NCBI RefSeq assembly: GCF_027596085.1
Contig: NC_072451.1
Coordinates: 2,484,377 to 2,548,376, forward strand
Length of the DNA stretch: 64,000 bases
Origin: Anoplopoma fimbria
Taxonomy: Eukaryota > Chordata > Actinopteri > Perciformes > Anoplopomatidae
Direction: 5' to 3'
The notes under the pieces were generated by a model. It searched no databases, was not told the origin of the DNA, and saw nothing but the letters and a program-made list of their open reading frames with translations. A program made the position numbers and the translations under genes. This document shows, piece by piece, positions 49,371 to 60,683 of the stretch (within the stretch, counting starts at the first letter, position 1; each line of letters opens with the position of its first letter).

Positions 49371-50310
49371 TTGACTATGTCATCACAGACATTTTGCAGC
49401 TGCAGGCTAGCTGTTTCACCCTGCTTCCAGTCTTGATGCCTATCTAAGCAAACAACCTTAAATCCAGTAATTCAAAATATTCCTTGAATCATTGTTGTAG
49501 TGATCTGTTACAGGACTATATTAACTCTGCAGGGTTGTGTATGTAACTGTATGGCAATCACCAAAAAGTCTACTATCTGGATTTTGCTGCCACATGTGAA
49601 ATCCATGTTGTAACAGCACTGAGGTCAGCTAGATTCTTGTGTCAGTCCGTGTTAGAGTCAAGATGTCTTCAGATGACACACGGGCCTGGCTGACATCCTC
49701 AGGATAACATCACCACTCACTGTCGATGATGAAATTACCTTTTTTTGATTATGGACTCTTTCTCGGAGCTGCCTGACAGCAATCTACGGACAGAAAGCTC
49801 TCAAGAAATTCAGCTGAAAGACATGCCCTGTAAAGTTTATGAAAGTGACTTTGGGTATTTTGTTCCGCAATCCAATAGTGGACGTGACTCTGCTTTTTAG
49901 ATCTAATTTACAGCTGTGAACATTTTTGTATTTAATGATACATAATAAGAATACTTTAAAAAAAGGATCATAGCGAAGTGTTTTCCAGAGAAGCAGAAAT
50001 TGATGACATGAATCCAAATAAAAACATGGTGAAACGATCACATCGTGAAGGATGAATTAGTCATTAAATCTTCTTTGTCAACCATTAAAATTCAACTCAC
50101 TTTGTCACCCATTCACACATTAAAACGTTTCAGTGAAATTCCTACAAGCAACAACATGCTGTGAGAAAACAGGGAAAACATTAATGTGCTCAGCTTGATG
50201 TCAGCAGATAAACACAATCAGTGATAAAACAAATAACTGAAAATTAGTTAATTCCAAGCGGTAATTTTAGAAGGAAATCTTTCATGTTGGGTATGAATGG
50301 ACCAGATTAG
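49371..50310. other. Gene-free stretch
   Basis: AT-rich sequence; nothing recognised. Confidence 0.5.
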
Positions 50311-50640
50311 CCCTGTTTGCAACGTATTCTCATTTATTGTATGATATTTTAGGGGAAGTTATTTCTCATTTTTCAGGTGTTCTACGAATCTCCATCACAA
50401 GCAATCAGCAGCCTACCCAACTCCCTGCGTTGCAAAGCCGATTGATTGGGCGACGGAAGTACTTGGTTAGTTTTAGGAACAAATTGTTGTTTGGATTAAA
50501 ATAAGGACCATTGTTACATTACTTATGTTATTTATGCAACAAAAGTAAGCATAGACTTTTGATTTCACAAGTGACACGAACAGCGGTCTCTCGGGTGAAA
50601 GTCCTGTGTTTGTTTGACCGTCCATCCAGCTCGACCTTCT
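50311..50640 (+). repeat. Interspersed repeat family C, copy
   Basis: Begins tgcaacgtattctcatttat, and later has acttggttagttttaggaac, attgttgtttggattaaaat and gggtgaaagtcctgtgtttg. The order matches the copy at 25,985. Confidence 0.55.
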
Positions 50641-50934
50641 CCCTTTGTGGACTCTGTCGCTATTCATACCATGTCACCTCACTTACTCAGTGGCAGCTCT
50701 GCAAATCCTGGGTCACGATAAAGTGGGTCAGACTGGTTTCATCCACCTACAGAAAAGTAATCCATAGTAATCCGTAGCTATCCCAAGACATTTATTTGTA
50801 TGTTATGTACATAATCTTTAATGTTCCAACATGTTCCCCAAGTGAAACGAGAAGTTTGCGTCATGTAACATGCATTTCAAGACAGAAAGCAAGACTATCT
50901 GCTTAGCTAGAGGTCGCTAGGGTAAGAGAGAAAA

Positions 50935-51180
50935 TGTGTTTTGTTGCAACGTATCCTCACACAATGTCTATGATATCTTACAAAAAGTTACTCCATATTT
51001 TTTTTACAGGTGCTTTCCTAGAAAAGCCAGCAACACCTGTCAATTTCTGCTTGTTATGTGCACACAGTCTTTTTAAAATTAACTTCCATCTTCACAGGAA
51101 ACTACTCAGGTATACATTTATCTTGCTGCTCATGAATTAAATAAAGGAAAGGAAAGGAAGGCAACGCCTAAACACTCGAC
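50935..51180 (+). repeat. Interspersed repeat family C, 5' part
   Basis: The text caacgtatcctcacacaatg, agccagcaacacctgtcaat, gcacacagtctttttaaaat and cttcacaggaaactactcag parallels 25,988-26,120 closely. It ends in a short (GGAAA)n run. Confidence 0.6.
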
Positions 51181-53630
51181 TGGACAGATCATTGTAGTTT
51201 AAAACCCTGTGTTAAAATGAAAAAGTGTGTAGCCTGAGTTTCAAGACCAACTGGGATTAAATTCAGTTGGCTTCTTGCATACTGTTTGTTTGCATGTGTG
51301 TGAGAAACAGCCTAAACAATTCACTTTTAGTATCTTAAAAGAGCATGTCGTCTGCATATAGATGGTGCATTTATGCATTTCAGGCTCCTCTGGCAAGTCC
51401 AGTCACGTTGCAGTTTGGGGCCACTGAAAAATTCTTGATATCCTGCATCCTGGCATGAATAATAAAGATGTTCCACTTGCTATAGGGGTCTAAAGAGAGA
51501 ATATCATCCACCCAATGGGTAATGCTTCACAAGAGATGATTCGTTTTTTGTCCTTAGTTTCTAAAACTCAACTCAACCATGATTATCTGTCATGATGGTT
51601 ATTGTATCCACACTGAGGAAACTGTCTCAAAGAGATGTAAAGAGTGGCATATAAAGTTTTCAGGTCACTGACCTTAACCCGCATACTCTGGGACACTAAT
51701 TCTGCAATTAACGGGCACAGTGCAGATCCCATACTGTAGCTCGTTGCTTTGTGTGGTCTGTTGATGAGCTGATTAAAGGGCTCAGCTGGGATGCTATGAA
51801 AGCAATTGCTGGACCTTAATGTGGGATTATTTGGTTGAGAGGCGTATGTCACATTTCATGGACAACGAGGCAAAAGTCAACAAATCACCACTTAATTTTT
51901 ACAGAAACAGCACAAAGTCACATTTGTTTCTTCTGTTTCTTTGAATGCTTGAGCTCACCATGAACACTATCACTTAACCTTTATATTCTTTTACATTGCA
52001 CTTGATAAATCTTTGCATTTGCTGTAAATTTCTACCAAATATATCTTATTTAATTTTACATTTTTACATGTGTTTTTACTTGCATGATTTTCTTTTTTTC
52101 CACATTTAATGAACTTTGTTGGAGGGAGCCTATGATTAAGACAATGAAAAAAAACTTGTATACTAAATAAACGCACTGAAGTTTACAGATACAAGTACAA
52201 CTATGGGGTTAATTCAATTCATACAGTTAGAATTGAAAAAAAGAAATAAGCCTTTTGTGTTTTAAGTCATTCCTTTATCATGGTGAAAAATTATGAAAAG
52301 GAACATCTATGACCAGAAAAAAATAAAAATGAGCTGACTTAGCGGTCCAATGTGTAGCAATTTCTTGGGACTTAATAGCTCAAATGGAATATAATATTCA
52401 TAACCATGATTTTTTTAGTTGTATGATCACCAGAAACTCTTTAGGTTTTTGTTATCACCACCACCACCGGGATTTATCTTGCTGCTGCTCAGGGCAGACA
52501 CCACTTGATTATAAATCTTCCTGTAGAGTCCAAGCCCCAAAAGACTGTCAAAACCTTATCATCACATATCATCTGTTAATAATCTGAGGTGGATGGGTCA
52601 AACAAAACAGGACTTTCACAAAAAAACGTACTTTTTCCTTAACCTAAGTGGTTCTGTTGCATACTCCTAAATTTCCTTTTCACCGTATTGTAGTCCCGGA
52701 AAAAAAATCATTCCGAGGGACATGAAAAAAAACTGTCCCTGTACACAAAATCTGCAAATTGCATTTTTTTGTATGTTAAACAAACTGAAATAACACTGTG
52801 TTCTATCAGCTGTGTAGGCAATATCCCAAATGTCTTTTTCCTTCTTCTTCAAGGTGATGCTGTTTATATGTTAATCCAGAGGAAAATGGAACACCACTGC
52901 ACAAAAACTGACCTTCTTTTCCAATGTGTATGTTCTCACATAACTAATTTTTATCCACTTGTGCATTATTAAAAGTAATACATACTTATTTGTGATTGCT
53001 GACGACTTCAGCTGATATTCAGTCATTGCACAAGTGCAGCTCTGTAACGCATGATACAACATCAGGTCACCAAAATGATTCCAGCAGCTTCATAATAGCT
53101 GAAAAGCAAAAGTGCTACTGTTTCTACAAAACAGGGAGGATAAGTTTTATGTTTTGGCTCTTTTTTTCCTTAAAATTCTTCAATCAGGTTGTTTTGCAAC
53201 CAGCATATACTGGCAAATAGAGCGACTTCCAAATTTAGTTGCCGTTTTGAAAGTCAGACATCTAAAACATTGAGTCACTGGAGTCTATTTCCATGAAAAA
53301 TTAGAGCATCAATTATTTGTACAATCTAACTCATTTGAATACAACAGCTGTGCCATAAATTGTACATTTCCAAGAAGTGTCAAATGTTCAGATTTTATTT
53401 CTTGGAAAAAACAATCCACTGCCACCTTCTAGAGTTTTGTTATTGGCTGAATGAATCCTAGTGGCGGGCAGAGAATGAAACCCTAACTGCAGCATGGTTT
53501 AACCTGACTTTAATCAAACCTGGCACGAGTTCATTTGATTCCTCAGCGATTTAATCGAGCAGTTCCTTGGTCTGAATGTGTGCAACAGCATGAATGAGAA
53601 GCAGTTATCAGCTGAGAAATAGCACGCAGG
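51181..53630. other. Gene-free stretch with a family D fragment
   Basis: A decayed family D copy lies at 52,343-52,440 (ggtccaatgtgtagcaattt, tggaatataatattcataac) followed at 52,600 by family C text (caaaacaggactttcac). Otherwise there are no motifs or exons that I can support. Confidence 0.5.
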
Positions 53631-53639
53631 CTCCAATAA

Positions 53640-54010
53640 TGAACAATAATAACTTTATTTATAGTGCACTTTTAAATACAGAGTTTACGAAGAACTTTGA
53701 CAGAAAAAACTGCCAAAGCTCAACAGTTTTATGCAAAGCAAGACAAACTACGGTAAAATGTAAACCCTAATAAAACATTACAAGGATGAAACATAAAAAC
53801 AATCGAAACCATAAAAAAGAAACAAAGTCGTAAAAGAAATAAAAAGAGATAAAAGAAATAAAAGAAAATTAATAAAAGAAAATTATTTAGTAAAAGAAAA
53901 TAATATCCATACTTAAATAAAGCATTAAAGCGATGACAACGCATAAAAGCCAGTCTTTAAAAATGGGTTTTAAGAAGTGATTTAAAAGAGATTTTTGATT
54001 CTTCATCTCC
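53640..54010 (+). repeat. AT-rich interspersed repeat, family B copy 3 (longest)
   Basis: It starts aataataactttatttatag with tgcacttttaaata, a form typical of a fish repeat head. An A-rich middle follows, then gcgatgacaacgcataaaag, ccagtctttaaaaatgggtt and agtgatttaaaagag. It gives the best picture of the family. Confidence 0.7.
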
Positions 54011-55098
54011 TCGGGCATGTTGTTCTTTTTCATGCTTGAGTTAAATTGTCTGAATCCTTGCACATTTTAAAATGATTAAAAAGCCTTTGTATATTCCCAT
54101 ACAAAGGGAAACACTACCTTCATGCAGACGCTTGTTTTCACGCTTTATCTCTTTGTGTCATGGCTCCTGCTTCTACTCTCATCCCTATATCTCACATGTA
54201 AAAAAACAGCAATGTTCTTTGTTTGCACTTTCACTCTATAATTAAACTGACTTGACTTTAAGCTTTGGCAATCCAAGCGAAAACTCTTAACACAGCTTTC
54301 TCCTGTTCTTTCCTTTGTGTCAGTAGAATAACAGACACGTATGGCCTTTACGGTTTGATAAGATTCTACACGTACAATTTAAAGCTGTATTTAGATATAA
54401 TGGAGATAAGGCACCTTTTTCATTAATGTGCCATTAGATAAAAGGCGTCCACGCTCCTCCATTTTCCCATATGTCTTTTTTTTTTTCTCTGCTTTGTCTG
54501 ATAAAGTCTGAAGGAGATGGAAAATGGCCAAAAGAATGGTGAGAAATGAGGTGATCAGTATATCTAGATAAAACATGGTTGGCATGGTAATTGTATTAAA
54601 GTAAAGTAAAGTGGGGGAAAAAAGTGTCTATATTGGAGTCACGTACAATTTTTACCACTTTAATATTCTCATATCCGTCTACTTTAAGCTTCTACTTCAC
54701 TTCAATTCAGACGTAAATAATTGTAGTTATAGATCTGATTCTACTTGACAGCTATTCCATTAAAAAAAACGTATGACAAGCTTACGTAACAGAAAGCATT
54801 GTTATAGATTATATTTTTGACCCCTGTAAATGTGACATTCATGACCCTTTAAAGTAAAATACAATATCTCCGCACTCACTGATCCATTAACCATTTCTCG
54901 AACCCTCAGATTCAACTTGTGACCCGAACCCGAGGTTGGAAACCACAGGCCTAAAGGGATGAACTGCAGTTAAAATATTACATATACACATTGATTCATC
55001 AGGGTTACAGTTTGTTATAGTCCAATGATCAGTCACAGGGAACAACTGTCTACAGAATAAATACTTTTACTTTTGACAGTTTAAGTGCATTTATTCTT
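54011..55098. other. Gene-free stretch
   Basis: At 54,830-54,960 the text catgaccctttaaag and aggttggaaaccacagg is a reversed fragment of the same common repeat whose end appears at 63,980. Nothing else is assigned. Confidence 0.45.
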
Positions 55099-55283
55099 TT
55101 GCTGAAAGTTACTACGAAGAACTGTCATTTAGTGGTGATTTTGGCGGTCCCTATGGACGAAGGTGGTAGTGTTTCTGAGCACCAGAGTCTCTTTAGAAAA
55201 CCTCTCATTTTACTGCAGCAGGGTCTAACTGTCTGTCTCAATCAGTTCTGGTTCTGGTTCTCCTGTGCCCCCCGTCCATCCAG

Positions 55284-55415
55284 CAAGTCCAGCAATACGG
55301 CCTGGATCTCCAAGAGCAGAGAGGAGAAGCTCTGCTCCTGGAGGAGGAGGAGGAGACGCTGCTGCAGCTAAGATTTCAGATTCATCTTGTGACCCAGCGG
55401 TATAGAAACACCTGA
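55284..55415 (+). CDS. Candidate terminal exon of an unidentified gene
   Basis: A pyrimidine-rich tract (tgtgccccccgtccatccag) ends in AG at 55,282-55,283. An open frame of 43 codons follows and ends in TGA at 55,413. It reads QVQQYGLDLQEQR, then EALLLEEEEETLLQLR and on to RYRNT; an AATAAA lies 31 bases after the stop (55,446-55,451). Leu/Glu/Gln-rich helix-like content and GC-rich third positions differ from the AT-rich surroundings. I do not recognise the protein, and no upstream exon was found in the window. Confidence 0.3.
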   Translation, partial: QVQQYGLDLQEQRGEALLLEEEEETLLQLRFQIHLVTQRYRNT

Positions 55416-55451
55416 CTAACTGGATTAACTTTTAACTTTTGAAACAATAAA

Positions 55452-56850
55452 CATTGAAAAGTGAAAAAGTGAACAGAAAAGAAAAGAGTTGGAAAGTAAG
55501 TTTCTCTTTACACTCCAATCTTCCCATTTAATAGTTCTTTCAGTGGTTGAAATGTGTCTGTTTGACTTCTAAAGTAGTTGTAAATTTGCTCAACTATGAT
55601 GGACATATTTTATCAGATGTAGCTCAAACATTTTACCGGCTACTTTCTTAACTGCGACGTGTCTGATGGATTCATTGAAAACCAAAAAAAGGCTGCTTCA
55701 GTGCTACACTTTGTTCGGCCTGCAGTGAAATATTAAAAGGAAATCTAATCCATCAATGGGGATTCTGGAGAGCAGCTCAGAGTGGGTGAGAGATGAGCAG
55801 TGAGTGGAGAATAAATGAAACAAAGTTTGCAAGCTTTTCAGGTTCAGGCAGAGGACTCCAGAGGTACGAACAGCATCAACATCTGGATGTTTCTCCTGCG
55901 CACATGTGTCCAGCAGAACAAGTAGCCATGAGAGCGTAGCTGTAACTTTCTGTAAGATTTTTAATGAAGACGTTTTTGTTGCAATTGAGTACTTTTCATT
56001 ATTATATTTGATACTTCCACATGATTAAAAGATCAGACTTCTTCCGGGATTAGGATCATAAATGTAATCTGATGCACAGAAATCCTCTTAAAACAAAATC
56101 AGCTTCAGTCATCACTGTTTACATCTAACAGACAATAAGATGTGTGAATGTGAGCCACAAACACACATTTCTTCACATCTGTGGAGATTCAGTGGAACTC
56201 TATCACCTCCCAGTGGCAGTTCAGTAAATGTTTGAAGTCAGAGAGGAAACAGTGTGCTGGTCAATGCATGTCTTTTGTTATATCTAATAGTCAGATATAG
56301 TATAAATACAGTATATATAGTTAAGGACAGAGCTCAGGACTCCGGTGAGACAAGGAGAGGTGGACTCTGTGTTTACATCATGATGCCTGGTGATCAAACA
56401 CAGTCAAAGTTCATGGACAATGTTTTTCCTCATGTTTCATTTTTTATGTGAAGATGTCAGTTATATTATCTGCCCAGAGAATTGTTTATGTTGCTGCTTT
56501 TTACATTCCTTATGATGTAGATTCAAAAAATGCACTCAAGGAATGTACTACTGTTTTTTTTGTCATGTGTTTGTCGTGTTACAAATGGGCTACAACTGAA
56601 TTCGGTTATTCATCACCTGTTGCATTATGAATGGAGTTCTCAGCCAGAGAACTGGAATGTGTGATGTTTGGACTGTTGGGTCAGTTTTTCACTCTCTAAA
56701 ATGTACGTTTGTATGATTAAAAATGACACTTCCTTCAGGTATATTTGTTTATATAAAGGTTTAAATAAATATGACATCCAAAAACTAAAATATGTCCAAT
56801 CTTAACTAAAAGTAGTGTGAAGGTGTATACTATCCTTACATTTGGGCACA
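55452..56850. other. Gene-free stretch
   Basis: AT-rich sequence; short chance frames only. Confidence 0.5.
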
Positions 56851-56859
56851 AATCATGTC

Positions 56860-57700
56860 TCTGTACTTGATGTTGATGAAGAAGACCCTGCTCATCTTCA
56901 TCAAGTTGGTCACCTGAATCCAAACAAATGTTGTGAGAGAATGCAACATGCTGTGACAGTTGAACTGCATATTTGCCACTTCTTTCATGTGCAGACATTT
57001 GATCCTCCTGAATTTCGACTTCAGAATGCCAAAAGGTTAAAGCGCCTCTGCCTGGCGGTTAGGTGCTCATTATCCCTGCAGGGTTCCATTAGGTGTCGCA
57101 ACAGAGGATAAGCTGAATCACCCAGTGATGTGCATTCCCTCTCTGATCAGGGCCTGAGGATCCTCTTCAGATAGCTGTGCAACATCGATGTGGAAAAATG
57201 CGCTGGCATCGTGCCAACTACCAGGGTGACCTGCGTTTACATGACAGAACTGTCGTTCACTGTCACAGAATCCGGTGAGGATGATGGAATAGAATTGTTT
57301 TCTGTTATAATAAGATAAGATAAGATAAGATAAGATAAGATAATCATTTATAAATCCCACAGTGGGGACATTTGCAGGATTACAGCAGCATAGAGGATAG
57401 TGCAAACAAGAGACATAAGTAAAAAACAAGATCAAAACACAGTAAAGAATAATAAATAAGTATAGTAATACTATATAAGCAGACAGAATCATTTTTGCAT
57501 TGCACAGTGGATTGCACTAATAGTACTAATAATAATAATAATAATAGGCTATGGGATTGTTGCAATGGGGTTTAACATGGGAATGTGACATCCATTGACA
57601 GCACATTGACTATATTTGGAATTCCAGCTGTTAGAAAGTTTAACTGGGATGTGTGGAGTGCATCCTCTGTAGGCCACGAAACACAATGGGACAGATGTGT
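56860..57700 (-). pseudogene. PIF/Harbinger transposase (HARBI1-like) pseudogene
   Basis: Read from high to low coordinate, pieces appear in the family order: WPTEDALHTSQ and GIPNIVNVLSMDV (first catalytic Asp region), SIILTGFCDSERQF, HVNAGHPGSWHDA, then in a shifted frame GDSAYPLLRHLMEP (second Asp) with NEHLTARQRRFN, then FGILKSKFRRIKCLHM, then in another frame HNICLDSGDQLDEDE. At least three frame changes are present. The segment that should hold the catalytic Glu before FGILK is deleted. A LINE tail is inserted between the first two pieces. The DDE nuclease would move the element by cut and paste; this copy cannot. Confidence 0.85.
57305..57546 (-). mobile_element. LINE tail inserted in the Harbinger pseudogene
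   Basis: It starts with (AAGAT)n at 57,305-57,344, then catttataaatcccacagtg, ggacatttgcaggattacag and cagcatagaggatagtgcaa, and ends in (AAT)n. It parallels 11,024-11,290 closely. It is nested, so the LINE event is younger than the Harbinger arrival. Confidence 0.75.
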
Positions 57701-59880
57701 ACGTAGATTTTGAAATATTGAAATATTCCTAGATTACTCTACTGTTTTTAGTTTAATAATTTGCCTAAAGCTTGAAAATCATCAAACATGAGAATTTGTT
57801 GCTAAGTGGACTGTCATAAATGCCATATGTTCTGGTTCATTTCAAAGGGGATCTCTTCTATCTCAACTTCCTTGGCGATCAAGAAACGCAAATGCTATTT
57901 CTTCAGCCATAATTCTCCAAATGTAGTCTGCAAACTACAGGTGACCTACAAATGTAACGAACAGGAAGTAAACATTTCAGTGACTTCCTGTGTTTTCATT
58001 GAAGGCAGCTGAAAACTGTCTGACTTGACCGCAGTTTTTTACAACAACAATTCATCTGGAACAAACCTAATGTCTCAATGACTCAAATCTCACATTCCCA
58101 AATACTATTTACAACCTGAGAGCTGATGTGAATAATGCTAATACCATCTTTCCCCATGTGACCCTGAACGCAGCATCAGTGTTACAGGGTGTGACTCAGC
58201 GTGATGTGATTTTACTGTCATATTTTTTCTCGTCCTGACTGTCCTGCAGCACCTCTTCTCACCCTCTCTCTGAAACGCTCCGTTGTAGCACTTGCTCCTC
58301 CCTCCAGAAAGCAAAGTCTGCTCTGATTGGTCAGCTAGCCCGCTCTGTTGTGATTGGTCAACGTTTCACATTTCAAAAAGCTCTTCCTCCAGAGCTTCAT
58401 CTCTGGCTCTCTCTTTTGTTGTTTGAGGGCCAAACTAGCCGGAAGGAGTTTATATCATTTCCGTAACATTAAGACCTCATAAAGTTACATTATGACCTCA
58501 TAAAGTTACAGAAGAGAAGGAGAGAATTCCATCGAGCCGTTTCGGGAGCTAGGAGCTAAGGAGGGGGAGGGTAACTCCTTTTAGGCGTGGACATTTTACA
58601 TGTACAAAAATATATATAACACACTAAAGAAGAGGGAAAAAGTGGAAAAGCATAATAGGGCCACTTTAACTGTTGCAGCATTCTAGTTTAAGGGTGTTTG
58701 AGATTCTGAGGGATTCTGACATTGTACACAACCAAGAATAAAATATGCAGACCTCAAGACTAGTTACTTTTTGTATTTTTGTGCTCTTTTCAGTTTTACA
58801 AATAATATGTTTTACTTTATTAAATCTTGCCAAACACAACAACCTGTCTTTTCTTTGGAGAATGCAGTGCTGGAGAATATAATGTCAAGCTATCTGTATA
58901 GCTGAAAAATTGATTGCCTGTAACACCTTTTAGTGAGGACAGCATAATAATAATCAATGAGAAGATAATTCATTATTCTCTTTAACATAGCTGAGATTCT
59001 GCTCAAACTGATTGTTTGTGTGGTTGAAGTTAAACTACATGTGAAATCATTGATCAAGAGCCATTTAACAAACTTTACTGATGGGATGTGTTAACAAACT
59101 GTTCATGTTTGTTTATTCATCATGTAAACCTTCAAAGTATTTTCTACTTGTCTTCATTCCAGGGTTTCATAAAAAGCTGAATGATAAAATATGAAACTAA
59201 TATGAGAGTATAACTGAGGCAGTTTTCCTCCTGAAACACCAAAAAGTACAGAGTTCATGTCAAAGTCATAATCTGAACAGAGACAACAAATACTGTGTAG
59301 TTGTAGACTTGAGCTCATTTATAATGATCATTTTCATTCAGACAAAAGTTCATCTTGGTTCAGTGTTAATCCGTCACCTCACAGCCAGACGATGTTGTAA
59401 AGTTTGAATCCAGACTCGACTCAAACTTCTTGTGTCTCATTTTGTCCAGAATGTATCTGTCGACCCTCAAAACAAGAGTTTTTCTGATCTATCCTCATTT
59501 AGCAACAAATAAATGCATCTAAAAGAGTCATGATTGGGGTTCCTGACAGCTGTGATTTATTTATTGCACCATCACATGTAAATTTACTCCACCTTTTCCA
59601 ATACAGAAGCACTTTATGAACAAAATAATAACTTTAATAATATCCATATGAAATACTGCATTCAGTTCAAGTAGAGTCAACATCAGAAGGACTCGAGGTC
59701 TGAAAACAACAACATGTTCAGTCTCAGTTTAACTCATCGAGACACAATGTTTTTTCTCAGTCATCGCTCAACCAGTGAGTGACTCAGCTTTTATAACAAG
59801 TGAAATATATTAACATCAACAACAAATACAAAATGTGCAGATTATATCAGGTCTACTTATGAAGTCATTTTAGCAGTCAG
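57701..59880. other. Region between transposase remnant and TRIM gene
   Basis: Contains a short GC-richer patch at 58,250-58,570 (ctctgattggtcagctagcc and tgtgattggtcaacg repeat the phrase tgattggtca twice). Also contains a segment at 58,950-59,010 that resembles the 3' flank of the TRIM gene. No coding exon is supported. Confidence 0.5.
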
Positions 59881-59889
59881 TCAGCTAGC

Positions 59890-59963
59890 AGCCCACTGCT
59901 CCTCCAGGATGGGTTAAATGCAGAGAATTGTAATTTCCCCATTGTGGGACTAATAAAGGCTTA

Positions 59964-60040
<77 letters not shown>
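59890..60040 (+). mobile_element. LINE 3' tail with (TTA)n
   Basis: The text cactgctcctccaggatggg, ttaaatgcagagaattgtaa and tttccccattgtgggactaa is followed by taaaggctta and about 24 TTA triplets. It is the plus-strand form of the tail seen reversed at 11,024 and 57,305. The Ile-rich minus frame is an artefact. Confidence 0.8.
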
Positions 60041-60041
<1 letters not shown>

Positions 60042-60683
60042 AAATCAATATATGTGAATCTTGAAATTCTGCTTTGGACCTGGATGATATTCATAAATTC
60101 AACTCTTTTGTCTCAAATGCTTCAGAGTCATTAAATAGGAGAGAGAATTCTTATACAGCAATTTAAATGTTTCATAACTGATTAGTTTAATAACTACCTA
60201 TTGTCAGCCAGCTGTTTTAAGCAGTAAAAGAAAGCTGAACAGAATTACAGGAAGAGTTATGGGGTAATATGGAGACATGACCAAAGCCTGAGGAGACGAG
60301 AAATAGTTTACTGCTAAAAAACTGACATGTTTTCAGATGTGGAGGAGGTTTTAACCGAGTCTCTGTTCGTAAATGAGGAAACAAAGTCCAAATTCACACT
60401 GCTGCTCCTCCTCCAGGAATGAACCATAGCTTGATAACCCCTCCCTCCTCCTCCTCCTCCTCCTCCTGCTCTCCAACACAGCAAGCTCCACTCTGTTTTC
60501 ATTTCCTTGTTCCCTCCCCTTCAGATCTACAGTTTGCAGACGGGTGTAACCAACATGGTGGTGACGTACAAGAGCTGACAGTTCCTGTTCACTGCAGAGA
60601 CACATGTTGTTTTGATCAGAAGTTAAAGTAGAGTCATTTCTGAGGAAGTGAAACTCAGACAGTCGTTGTCACTGAGAGGTGAA
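60041..60683 (+). promoter_or_regulatory. TRIM gene upstream region
   Basis: A (CTC)n run at 60,441-60,469 and a pyrimidine-rich stretch to 60,525 precede the coding start. No TATA box is obvious. A 5' UTR intron is possible but cannot be proven from sequence. In-frame upstream codons exist from a GTG at 60,648, but there is no ATG before 60,684. Confidence 0.3.

Noticed and set aside
56254..56630. Two adjacent short frames of 65 and 60 codons
   Set aside because: They overlap by chance, have no motif and are in AT-rich DNA.
60648..60683. Upstream in-frame extension of the TRIM protein by 12 residues
   Set aside because: It begins with GTG rather than ATG. The first ATG at 60,684 has a better context and places the RING at the usual distance from the N-terminus.
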